Shown: piece by piece, positions 54,198-64,000 of the stretch
Layout of the letters: the number at the start of each line of letters is the position of its first letter
Position numbering within the stretch: position 1 is the stretch's first letter
Assembly (NCBI GenBank): GCA_963921195.1
Contig: OY992539.1
Span: forward strand, 134,133,182 to 134,197,181
Source: Pegoplata infirma
Taxonomy: Eukaryota > Arthropoda > Insecta > Diptera > Anthomyiidae
Direction of reading: 5' to 3'
DNA: 64,000 nt
Program-made: the position numbers and the translations under genes
Notes under the pieces: model-generated
Database searches by the model: none
What the model was told of the DNA's origin: nothing
What the model saw: only the letters and a program-made list of their open reading frames with translations

Positions 54198-55311
54198 AGG
54201 GTAATTCCAAAAATTTTCGCCCCACTGTTCGGAAACATGCCTTTGGACGCCACTGAGAATTTGGCTCATAGATATCCACGTTTATATGAGATATGCTGCA
54301 TTTTTGGATTTTCAAAATTTGCTGTAGTTTTCAAATAATCGCGGGTCAAAGTTCGACTTTTTTAGCAAAAGTCAAAAAAATACATGACGTTTAACGTGCC
54401 CTAACTTTTTAACTAGTAATCCGATTATCACAAGTAATGGCTCATATGAAAGCTTAATTCTTCTTCTTTTAGGATATATTTTCAAAAGCATACGGTTTTT
54501 TTTTTCAGAAGTGTTGCAAAAATTCAAAACATTTTTTTTTTGCGAATATTTAAAAAAACACATCTTCGATTTTTTTAAAAAAAAGTTTGGTGATAAACAA
54601 TACTGTTTTGTACAACATATCCAAAATTCAGAGTGGGATCCCAATGGGATCAAAAAATATTCTGGTTTTAGTACGAAGTTCTTAGATTTTACCTTAGAAA
54701 ATTAAAATTTTATGTTTCTTCAATACAAAAATTTAAATTTTCAAAGAAAATTATACTATTAAAATTTTGAAAAACATTCAAAACATTAGAAATTTAAATT
54801 TTCTAAGGGAAAAATATGAGAACCTCGTACTTAAAACAGAATATTTTTTGATCCCATGGAGATCCCACTCTGAATTTTGAATATGTTATACAAAACATTG
54901 TTATTTTTCACCAGAATTTAAAAAAAAAAAAATCGAAGATGTGTTTTTTTAAATATTCGAAAAGAAAAATTGTTTTTGCATTTTTGCATCATTTCTGTAA
55001 AAAAAACTGTGTTATTTTAAAAATATTTTCTAAAAGAAGAACCCCAGCTTTCACATGAGCCTAAATTTGTTAAAATCGGGTCATTGGTTAAGAAGTTACA
55101 GCTCTTTGAACGTGATGTATTTTTCTTACTTTTGCTTAAAAAGTCAATCTTTGACCCGCCATAATTCGTTAAATACACCAAATGTAAAAAAACGATATAT
55201 GGTACATATATCATATTTATGAGGGCTATCTATGTGTCAAGGTTCAAATTAATCTGAGACACCATTTCCGAAAATGATTAAAATTTGAGCTAAATTTTCT
55301 GGAATGGCCCT
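54198..55311. repeat. 1.1-kb long inverted repeat (arms ~550 bp)
   Basis: The ends AGGGTAATTCCA and (inverse) AGGGCCATTCCA open two imperfect arms meeting near 54760. Mirror pairs include 'cgggtcaaag', 'aagcttaattcttcttcttt', 'cacatcttcgatttttttaa', 'gataaacaatactgttttgt', 'cagagtgggatccca' and 'atattctg'. No coding capacity. Confidence 0.78.
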
Positions 55312-56082
55312 CCAGTCAAATAAAATGCAAATTTTTGAAGGTGTGAGTTAAACATTTTAAAAATGTGTACCATAAAAAGGCAAACATTTTTTATTCAGAA
55401 AAGAAATCACCATTAGTGTTTGTTTGAAAGAAAAAAACTATTTTTAAAAAAATGCACGTCAAAAGTTGAACAGTATAGAGTACATTCCGGGAAAAAAATT
55501 TATTAAATTTCCATGGAGTAATTCTGGTCCAGCCTTGTATCTTCAAAATGGAAGTGTGTGTACTAAAATTTACTTTAGCAAAATTAGTCTCTAAAGCAGC
55601 GCGAAAAAATGTTTTTGAAAAACAACAACATTTTTTTTATTTCAAAATGCACTAGAGGTTGGTAGTCTCTATTTAAAACAATAAAACTCGGCAACATGCT
55701 GCTAAATTTTTCAGTTTTGTTCATAAAAATATTTTTGTCCCGCGGAAATTTTTAAAATCCCGCCATTTTTGTAATTTTCGGGAGTTTGTCCCGCATTTTC
55801 GAAACAAAATTCTGGCAACCCTAAAAGACACATGATTTGACTGCATCATTATTGCGCATTAATCAGCGCTGCAAAGAGCGCTTCAATCATAGCATCTTTG
55901 ACCGCTGTTCCCAAAAAAAATCCCATAAAAAATGTGAAAATGAAAATTTCCGATATTTTTTTGATGTTCACTTCCGATTTTTTTTTTTTTCATTTTGTTT
56001 CACATAAATAAAGTTTTGTAAAGTAAAACGAATGAATTTTTTTGTTATATTTTTTTAAATTTTAGTTATTTGATTTCAACTT

Positions 56083-56290
56083 TGAATTTACAGCATCTTT
56101 ATTCTGCTTAAATTAGCTCTACAAAGATACATGAATTCACTGCATCTTTAATCTGCTTAAATCAGCGCTAAAAAGATACATGAATTTACAGCATCTTTAT
56201 TCTGCTTAAATCAGCGCTCTAAAGACACGTGATTTCAGTGCATCTGAAGAGCGCTGTTTCTGTGTATCCAACTAGCGCTCTAAAGTGGGA
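56083..56290. repeat. ~49-bp tandem repeat, four units
   Basis: Units 'gaatttacagcatctttatt', 'ctgcttaaatcagcgct', 'ctaaagatacat' start near 56083, 56133 and 56182, with a worn fourth. AGCGCT palindromes recur in each. They lie near the right end of element 52588-56395. Confidence 0.78.
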
Positions 56291-56846
56291 CATCGCCTTA
56301 GGGAATCATGCATGAATTCAGCGCAATTGGATGCGCTCCTTTACTCAAGTTCCCCTTCCAAAAGCTGCTGAACGTTCAGCAAAATTTCTGCTGGGTTATG
56401 TCAACCAGCAGACGAATTAAATCATTTTGTATTTTTAGGTCAGCGACGTATCCAGGAATTTTAAAAGGGGGGGGGGCCCAACTCGAAATTTTTTTTTATC
56501 ACAATATAATAATACTATTTTCTAGGAATACCCCACCCCCCTGTCCAAAAAAAATTCTAGAAATTACTGCATTTTTCTATGTGTACTAACAACATAAAAA
56601 ATGCCTCAGAATTTGTAAATTTTTTTTGAGAAGAATGACTCAGACTCTATTTTTAAACTGCAAAACTTGACACATCTCAGAATCTGAGAACATTTTTATA
56701 AAAAAAAAAATTCTTAGAATTTGAGAACTTTGCTATAGAAAATATTCTGAAAATATTTTATACAAAAAATTTCTATAGCAAAAATGTCTTTAAATCTGTC
56801 AATTTTTTTGTGAAAAATGTCTGATAAATTCTTAGATTCTGAGGTA

Positions 56847-57457
56847 TTTTTATACCCTCCACTTAGTGATAGAGGGTATATATAAGTTTGTCATTCCGTT
56901 TGTAACTCATCGAAATATCGGTCTGGGACCCCATAAAGTATATATATTCATGATGCCCGATCGATTTTAAGACATTCTAGCGATGTCCGTCTGTCTGTCT
57001 GTGGAAAATGCTCTCGCGGACAAAATATTGCACAGAGATGACTGAAACTTAAAATATATATTGGAAGTTCTCCCGAGAAGTTTGGTATTGCATTTGAGCG
57101 ATATCGGTTCAGCGGTTCAAAAGTTATGAACGAAAATGTAAGCACACCTCAAAAATTTCAGTACATTCAACATAACCTAAAAATACAAAATGCTCTAATT
57201 CGGCTTCTGGTTGACATATGTGAACATAATTGAACACCAAATGGTACTTAAACAAGTACGAACATATTTTTTGACAAAAAAAGAAAAAAATCGCGGATTT
57301 TTTTTTTACCAAAATTTTTTTTCGCGGAAATTTTTTTTAAAATTTTTTTTTTTCAAAAGTAATTTCCTTTTAAATAAAGTTTTTTGCAATAATCTTTTTG
57401 AAATTGTGGAGGGTATCACTACATTCGGCAAGGCCGAATTTAACTTTTTTACTTGTT
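56847..57457 (+). repeat. Dispersed 'tataccc' repeat, uninterrupted copy
   Basis: It starts 'ttttataccctccacttagt', then 'tcatcgaaatatcggtctgg', 'accccataaagtatatatat', 'gtccgtctgtctgtctg', 'tcagcggttcaaaagttatg', and ends 'ggagggtatcactacattcg' with the hairpin TTCGGCAAGGCCGAA. About 610 bp, non-coding, and the best reference copy in the window. Confidence 0.8.
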
Positions 57458-57558
57458 TCCTATAAAAACCGTTCTTAGAAACAATATGTAACCTAAATGT
57501 AAAAAGGCTTTAAATAGGTATTTGTGATAAATTTCAAAATTTAATTATATGAACCATA

Positions 57559-58431
57559 CACTCAAAATAATAACTCTGTAAAATACTCTGTAAAATTACT
57601 GTAATCTCAATTCAACAGATATTTGACAGAGTTTTCTGTCAAAATACAGATTTAAAGAAAATACTTTGTATTTTGTTGTGACAAAAAAACAAAGTTTCCT
57701 CTGTTATATTACTTTTTAATTTGTAATCTTAATTTTACAGATAATTAACAAAGTTTTCTGCTAAAATACAGATTTAAGCAAAATACTTCGTATTTTTTTA
57801 TAACCAAAAAAGTTTTCTGTTTTGAGTAGTTTTTGTTACCACACATCAAAATTTATATTTTTTTTTTTGAGAAAAAGTTGAAAAAGTAGCAAAAAAACTT
57901 ACCAAAAAACTAACTAAACTCTATGGCCCTCACCACAAGAAAACAAAAAGTATATTTTAACAAAAGTTTTATTTTAAATTTCAAATTTTCAATACATTTT
58001 TTGAAAGCCGATTTTAAAAACAAAAACAATTTGTATGGAAATAAAATGAAAATCTGATTTTAAATATATTTTATTTTTCTATGGTAAGGCTGTATAAATA
58101 TACAGAGTTTTTTCTGTAATATTTTTTTTTGCATTAAATGCATTTTACAAATATATGTAAATTTACATAGTTTTCTATACTAAATGGTGGTTTATTTAAC
58201 CAATATTTTACTAAAAACTCTGTAAATTAACAGTTTTTATGTCCAAATCATTTTTCAGAGTTTTAAAATAAAATTACAGAGTTTTCTCTGTCAAAAAGGT
58301 TTCATATTTAAGCAATATTTTACTATAAACTCTGTAAATTAACAGTTTTATTTTGTCAAAATCATTTTACAGAGTTTTTTAGTAAAATTACCTAGCAGAT
58401 TAGCAGATTAACAGAGTTATTATTTTGAGTG
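57559..58431. mobile_element. CACTC-ended element, TA target duplication
   Basis: The ends CACTCAAAATAATAACTCTG and its inverse are flanked by TA at 57557-57558 and 58432-58433. The interior is full of 'aactctgtaaat' and 'acagagttttc' words, as in 249-769, but longer (873 bp). Confidence 0.85.
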
Positions 58432-59634
58432 TATGGATTTAGCCCTCCTGATTCCAAATTATCTTACCAAATATTTTAATCTTTTAACATTTTTCTGATA
58501 TTGGGGATTGAAAATTCGAAACCGCTAATTTAGGCGTGGGTCTACTGTTAGAGCTATTATAAAGTACCTGATTCCAAATCTGCCATTTAAATATTTGTAG
58601 AACATTTCGCACTTGCGGTTTTTACGGCTCTACTTGTTACATATTATTGCCTTGGCGCAACAATTAAGGACTGTTTTTTTATAAAATGGAAATCTAGATT
58701 CCAAATACGTCATTAAAATGCTTTCGTAAATTCGTTTATGAAAATTTATCTTTATTTATTTACATAAAAAATAATCGAAGTTTTTTTATTTTTTGCCAGT
58801 TAAAATATTGTCCTTAGTCATTATTAAATTTTCAAAACTGCGGTTTTTCAATTCAAACCCGATTTTTGAAAAAAGTGCTAGATTGAAAATTAAAAATTAA
58901 TAAGAAAATTTTTATTTAGAAAAAAATTTTCAGCATCTTAGAATTTTTTATAGAAATAATCGGGGCTATTCCTGTTGTCATAAACGCGTTTAAAACGCGA
59001 CGAAGGCAATTTTTGGTATTCCTAAATACGTTGGAGATGATACAGACGAAAAACATATGTTTTTTCGTTATCGTCACCATTCGACGTATTCCTCAATTCG
59101 TCTTCGACGCCAGATTCATACAATTTTGTTCGACATCTTTTTTGGCGCGTTTTTATAGAAAATTGTGTTTTTTTAACTAAATCATGAAAACTCATAGAAT
59201 TTTCTTTTAAATATCAATTAAGTGTTTTATTTTTGTATAAATTATGTAATAAAAATGTCTCCGGCAGAATAAAAACCATGAAAATGCAAATTGCATTTGT
59301 TCCCGGACTGTGCCACACAGGGACGGATTTTTGTTTATGGCGATTTTTTGCATAATTTTTGAAGTTTAAAATACTTATTCTTAATTTTTTAATTATATAT
59401 ATTATAGTAAGATTGAAAATAAATATAAAATATGAACCGCAATATAATTTTAATTAATTTACAATTCATGTTATTTTATATGTTTTGTTGTTTTTTTGTG
59501 TTTTGCTAGTGATGACAAAAATTAATCGATATTCCTTCACCGATACCACTGAAGTATTGTAGAATGTGGTGAAACTCGGTCGTCGAAAGTGAAACTCATT
59601 CGACGTCGAAGTGATGCGCGTATTTAGAAATAAG
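58432..59634. other. Unassigned DNA within hAT 56441-60016
   Basis: 58440-58960 contains 'ctgattccaaat' repeated at ~120-bp intervals, also seen at 62040-62700. 58965-59634 has scattered CpG-containing words ('gcgttt', 'cgacgt', 'tcgtcg') that stand out in AT-rich DNA and may be a further MITE, but I could not match its ends. Confidence 0.4.
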
Positions 59635-60335
59635 GATGAATATCTCAGAATCTGAGACTTTTAATGTAGAAAAAGTAACTTAGATCCTTAGAATTTGAAT
59701 TTTGTTCTATGGAAAACTGTTTACATGATCCTGATGCATAATTTTCATTAAATAAAACCAATATAAAGTGTTTTCGATACTCATTTTACAGATATTTCGA
59801 TATAAATGACTTTTTAACAACGAAAATCTACTCAAAATCAAGAGTTTTTATAAAAAAATGTGTAAAACTTTTCTTTAAACACCAAAATATTTACAATACT
59901 ACAAAAAACTTATGTTTGTTACTTGTATCATTAGTTGAAGTGTTTACATTTTTTAAAATTTTCTATTCCAAAAGGGGGGGCCGGGCCCCCTGGGCCCCCC
60001 CCTGAATACGTCCATGTTTTAGGTTATTTTGAATATACCAAAATTTACGAATAGTCCTTACATTTTTGTAAGGACTATTTTTCATAACTTTTGAACCGCT
60101 GAACTTATAACGCTCAAATGCAATACCAAACTTCTGGGGGAAACAACAACTGAATGTGTAAAGTTTCAGTCATACCCGTGCAATACTTTGGCTGTGATCG
60201 CCATTTCAACAGACAGACGCTAGAATGTCTTAGAATCGATCACTGATATATATTTTAGGGGGTCCTAGATAAAATATTTCTGGGTGATACAAACTGAACG
60301 ACAAACTTATCTACACCCTCTATACCTAGAGTGGA

Positions 60336-62790
60336 AGGCAGAAAACAAGAAAAAAAAAAATTGTTATGATGGTATTTTGAAGATTTTTTTTCGGGGTTTA
60401 AGCAAAAAAAAAAAAACAAACCAAGAATTCTTTGAATAAAAATTAAATGTACAGGTGGTAAACTGCATTAAAATATATGAGTGAGTAACATTGAATGATG
60501 ATAACTGATTGTTAGGAGCCAAAAATGACCTAAACGAGAATTAGATGAATTCCAAAAACGAAAAAAAAACATCAACCAACACATCTCCCATTTGAGGGAT
60601 TTTGCAGTTTTAAATGTTTGATGCTTTTTACTGTGTTCTGCTAAAACAGAATGATTGAAAGAACCCATTATTGTATGCGAAATTATTCTTGAACCAAAAA
60701 AAAATATTTTATGCAACTATTTTAACATTTGATTTGTGGTTTTTGACGTTTTGTGTTTTTGTTTTGAAAGATTCAATGTTTTTGAATCCTGATAATTGCC
60801 CGCATTTGATTCATATAATCAAGCAGTTTAAATGTTAAATTTTCGTTATAGTTCTGTGGAATTTTGTCGGCTTATTTTTTGTTGTTGTGGCCTGCCTGGC
60901 TTTTGTTTTATTTTATCCTAAATAAATTGACTTTTGATGTTGTTATTTTGAATTTGTGATTTCTTTTCAAATCGAATCATACATTTAGTTGAAATTGTAA
61001 TACGTAATCTAATTCGTAATCCAAATTTTAATCCTACAAGATCATATGGGTTTTTGGTTCAATCCAACATATTTCAAATGCTTCATAAGATATTTGTAAA
61101 ATCCATAACACTTTAGTCATCACCTTCTAGATTTTTCGCTTATTTAAGTCAATTTTCTGCGCTCGACCTCAGTTTGAGATTGTAAAAACATCTTGGCTGT
61201 GGGTGTATTTTATATTCTTCCTTCAAAAGGCCGAAGGAAGTTGCATGGCAAATGTGGATTTTATCTGTAAAACAGTGGACAGGATTGAAAGTTTAATTTT
61301 AAATAAGAAATAAAGAAGAAAAAAAATCCTATGGTACCCCTAATTAATAAAAAATACTTAAAATACCCATCTGAGACAATACGTATATACTAGCAGTCCT
61401 TGAGAAAAATCAAAATAAGTGTAAAGTTTTCATTACCCACACCAAACATAGAAACAAATATTGAGAAAAACAATTTGAGTAATCACTTGTTTAAATTTTT
61501 AAATATGATTTGAGTAATTTTTTAATTGACGCAATTAAAAATTTACTCACAAATTAAAAAAAAAAATTAGTAAATAATTTAATACAAAATTTAATAATTT
61601 TTTTTTTATTTTTTTATTCTCTTCCCCAGCAAAAAAAGAGCTTACCATTCACTACAAAATTCACCACAACTTATGAACCAGATGTACTTCTTCTTCAACT
61701 GAAACATTGATGAATTTAATATGGGCGTGACACACAAAGTATGTTCTTTTTATCGCCACTTTTCAGTGGCGAAAGATTGACACTTAAGTATAACATATAT
61801 CACTAATGTTTTTATCACAACTTCTGAAGTAGTGATCCGGATGTTCATATAACTTGACCTTTTGGAAGCACTTTTTTCATCACTTCTTTAGAAGTACATA
61901 TTTCTTGGCATTTTGGGTGTGATTATGTCATTTTTATTTGGTGATTCAGAACTTCTAAAATAAAGTTCTTTTTCACTTATTTTTGTAAGATTGATTGAAA
62001 GAGTATTTTTTTGTAATATTTACATTAAAAACACTGTTCGACAGCAAAAACCTTCCAGTGAAATTTCTAACTGGTCGTTATAGATTTTGGTCTCCTGCTT
62101 CCAAATCTACCGTCCAAATTTTTCTAGCACGCACCGTTTTTGAGATATTCGCTGTTAAAAAGTAAAAAAAACACTTTTAGGGGTCCACTGTTACGTATTC
62201 TTACGTTGCTTCCACGAAATAGGACTTGATTTCATAGAAAATGGACTTCCTGATTCCAAAACTGCAATCCACAATTTTCAAGCATGTTCTGTTTTTGAGA
62301 TATTCGCGTTTGAAAATTTTAGTGTGATTAATAAAGAATATAAGTGCGTAACAGTAGAGTTTGAGTTTTTCAAACGCCAATATTTCAAAAACAGTACGCG
62401 ATAGAAAAATTTTGATGCCAGATTTGGAATAAAGATGCCTTATTTTTACTAAATCGAGTTCTATTGTGTTTGAGCAACTTAAGAATACGTTACAGAGGAG
62501 ACCCAAATATTTCAATATTAAAACGCGAATATCTTAAAAACCTTACGTGATAGAAAAATTAATTTTATTGATAACACCGCTCAACAAATCGAAGGTTTTT
62601 GACTCCGGTTTGAAAGATTTTGACTCGCTGATTCCAATTCTGTGCTCCATTTTTCCATCACGTCTAGAATTTTAATTATTCGCGGTTGAAAATGCGAAAA
62701 AACGCGATCTTTGCATTTTTTGAAAGCCTGCACAGCAGAAACTGGGTGGAATAAAAATCTGGTATAAAGCGTTAGAGTAGAATTGAACTA
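60336..62790. other. Unassigned DNA; weak repeats at 62040-62720
   Basis: 60336-62040 has no recognised feature beyond small hairpins such as 'cgccacttttcagtggcg' (61754). 62040-62720 contains 'ctgattccaaa' and 'tttttgagatattcgcg' in direct and inverted positions, suggesting an old repeat. ORFs here lack motifs. Confidence 0.4.
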
Positions 62791-62950
62791 CACTAAGAAA
62801 AAAAAATTCTCAAATCAAGCAAAAACAACCTCATATTGAAAATAAAACAGTGACAAAAGTCAACAAACTTTGTTTTTTCTCAATTTGAAAATATTCATTG
62901 ATGCTTTTATTATGACTTGAGTAGCAAACAACATTTTAAAAATGAAATGA

Positions 62951-64000
62951 AAGAAATCTCATGTCGAAGTATCTGTCATGTCGAGAATTAATTCTACTCA
63001 ATTCTCAGCGGATTATTGGGTATTAAAATCAATTACGAAATGCCAACCTGATCGTAGAATTTCTACAAAAGATTGGGATGTTCCAAGAAATATTGAACTG
63101 GCTGATCCATCCTTTGATAAACCTCAAAGAGTTGATTTGTTAATCGGTGGTGAATTCTTTTTTGACCTTTTAAGTGTTGGACAAATTAAAACTGGTCCAA
63201 CTACCCCGACACTCCATAAAACATCTCTTGGATGGATTGTGTGTGGAAAACATAATCGTTCTGTGGGTTCTAGGTCAACAATATGCCATATTAGTAATGT
63301 TATCGAAAACGAGGAAACTGTAGATTCACTTGTCCGACAATTATGGAAATTGGAGGAAATTTCAAACGAATCTACAGTTATCTTTAGCGAGGAGCAACAA
63401 AAATGTGAGGATCATTTTAAAAATTCGGTACGACGATTATCGTCAGGACGTTTTGAGGTCTCGTTGCCTTTCAAATCGGATCCTAATCTTTTGGGATCAT
63501 CATATGATACGGCCAAACGGCGTTTTCTTGCGCTTGAGCGTAAAATCTCCCACGACGAAAATTTTGGAGAAATGTATCACGATTTTATGAAAGAGTATGT
63601 TGACTTAGGTCACATGTCTATTATGGACAATAATATACCGGATTTTCCACATTATTTTATTCCGCATCAGTGCGTTTTGCGTCCTCTGAGCACAACTACT
63701 AAACTTCGTGTGGTTTTTGATGCTTCGAGTCGAACTTCTTCACGAACATCTCTAAATGATTTGTTGATGGTTGGACCGACCGTACAAGAAGAATTATATT
63801 CGACTTTGATCCGTTTTCGATTTCACAAGTTTGTAATCACTGCGGATATTGAAAAAATGTATCGCCAAGTTTTGGTTAGTGAAAAAGATCGCAATTTTCA
63901 ATTAGTACTTTGGAGACAAAATTCATCTGATCCGCTGCAAATTTATAGATTAAACACCGTTACGTACGGTACATCATCAGCACCTTTTTTAGCGATCAGA
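62951..64000 (+). CDS. Pao/BEL retrotransposon Pol fragment (runs off the window)
   Basis: A stop-free frame from 62951 (stop at 62948) to the window end, 350 codons. The first third is the end of the retropepsin-like domain: RVDLLIGGEFFFDLLSVGQI and LGWIVCG. It is followed by a linker (QLWKLEEIS, the Pao signature before RT) and the RT start (HYFIPHQCVLRP, RVVFDASSR, DLLMVGPTVQEEL, ITADIEKMYRQV with the first catalytic Asp, TYGTSSAPFLAIR). The YxDD box would lie just beyond the window. The peptidase active site is upstream of 62951 and absent. LTRs not seen. Confidence 0.9.

Larger units (their letters stand above)
52831..55823. mobile_element. hAT-like element with perfect 8-bp TSD AAAGACAC
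   Basis: Perfect ends TAGGGTTGCCAGA / TCTGGCAACCCTA with AAAGACAC at 52823-52830 and 55824-55831. Sub-terminal DNA repeats 'gtcccgc' and 'cccgcg' words at both ends. No transposase frame remains; the interior includes elements at 53062, 53155, 53157 and a long palindrome at 54198-55311. Confidence 0.92.
52588..56395. mobile_element. CCCAGCAGAAAT-ended element, TT target duplication
   Basis: The ends CCCAGCAGAAAT / ATTTCTGCTGGG are flanked by TT (52586-52587 and 56396-56397). The host repeat is continuous across the gap compared with 57150-57260. It contains a 3-kb hAT (52831-55823) and a ~49-bp tandem array near its right end. The ends are like those of 18313-19126. Confidence 0.8.
56441..60016. 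mobile_element. GACGTAT-type hAT, perfect 8-bp TSD TTTTAGGT, with nested insertions
   Basis: Left end CAGCGACGTATCCAGGAATT then poly-G; right end poly-C then CCTGAATACGTCCATG (inverse CATGGACGTATTCAGG). TTTTAGGT lies at 56433-56440 and 60017-60024. The body is the same 'tctcagaatctgagac' palindromic array as 16743-19300, interrupted by a dispersed repeat (56847), a CACTC element (57559) and other DNA. No transposase. Confidence 0.88.
52360..60335 (-). repeat. Dispersed 'tataccc' repeat, minus orientation, split by two large nests
   Basis: The left part (52360-52587) has the inverse of 'attcggcaaggccgaattta' and 'gttcgtacttgtttaa'. A short middle (56396-56440) reads 'tgtcaaccagcagacgaatt'. 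The right part (60017-60335) has 'cataacttttgaaccgctga', 'agacagacg' and 'ccctaaaatatatatcagtg'-like words. Joined, they match in order the uninterrupted copy at 56847-57457. The ends carry the hairpin TTCGGCAAGGCCGAA. Confidence 0.75.

Overview
This window looks like repeat-choked intergenic or heterochromatin-like DNA from an AT-rich insect, most probably a higher fly (Diptera). That inference rests on the mobile elements: a mariner relic, RNase H-bearing LINE relics of the I/LOA/R1 kind, Pao/BEL, RTE, Helitrons ending in CTAG, and a dispersed 'tataccc ... ccataaagtatatata ... gtccgtctgtctgtctg' repeat of a type common in flies. No host protein gene could be supported. Almost every ORF is a transposon fragment or a chance reading of low-complexity DNA.

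Layout. 0-8 kb: a long-TIR hairpin element; then a CACTC-ended element (1163-7502) that contains a hAT-like element (1448-6809, perfect 8-bp TSD TTGGGTAC). That hAT in turn holds a foldback, small MITEs, a possible transposase relic with a recognisable intron, and a minisatellite. 8.4-17 kb: LINE relics on both strands with RT and RNase H motifs, interrupted by a hAT MITE and a CACTC element. 17-24 kb: a degenerate palindromic tandem array, then a hAT-like element (20026-22474) holding at least four smaller hairpin or TIR elements. 24-29 kb: LINE relics nested in each other with verifiable TSDs, a 1.3-kb palindromic element with 9-bp TSDs, and a mariner with an internal deletion. 29.4-36 kb and 43.8-51 kb: two Helitron nests. 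36-39.8 kb: LINE and mariner relics and another hAT MITE. 52.4-60.3 kb: a dispersed repeat broken up by two large nested clusters. The window ends inside a Pao/BEL pol gene.

The best result is the pair of Helitron nests. Two unrelated non-autonomous Helitron families occur twice. In the first nest the plus-strand Helitron (30880-32761) lies inside the minus-strand one (29397-35949). In the second the order is reversed: the minus-strand Helitron (44452-49500) lies inside the plus-strand one (43787-50956). The minus-strand family carries a 16-bp near-palindromic minisatellite. In the second copy an RTE retrotransposon with an intact 690-codon reverse-transcriptase frame sits inside that minisatellite. 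This second nest lies inside a CACTG/CACAG-ended element (39802-51627), which itself interrupts a LINE relic, giving five layers.

A second theme is a large set of non-autonomous elements that share only the terminal pentamer CACTC/CACTG/CACAG, an A-rich run, and a 2-bp target duplication (TA, TG, CG or CA). About ten complete members are present, from 160 bp up. All boundaries below were read by eye; those with matching TSDs or an empty site elsewhere in the window are the most reliable.
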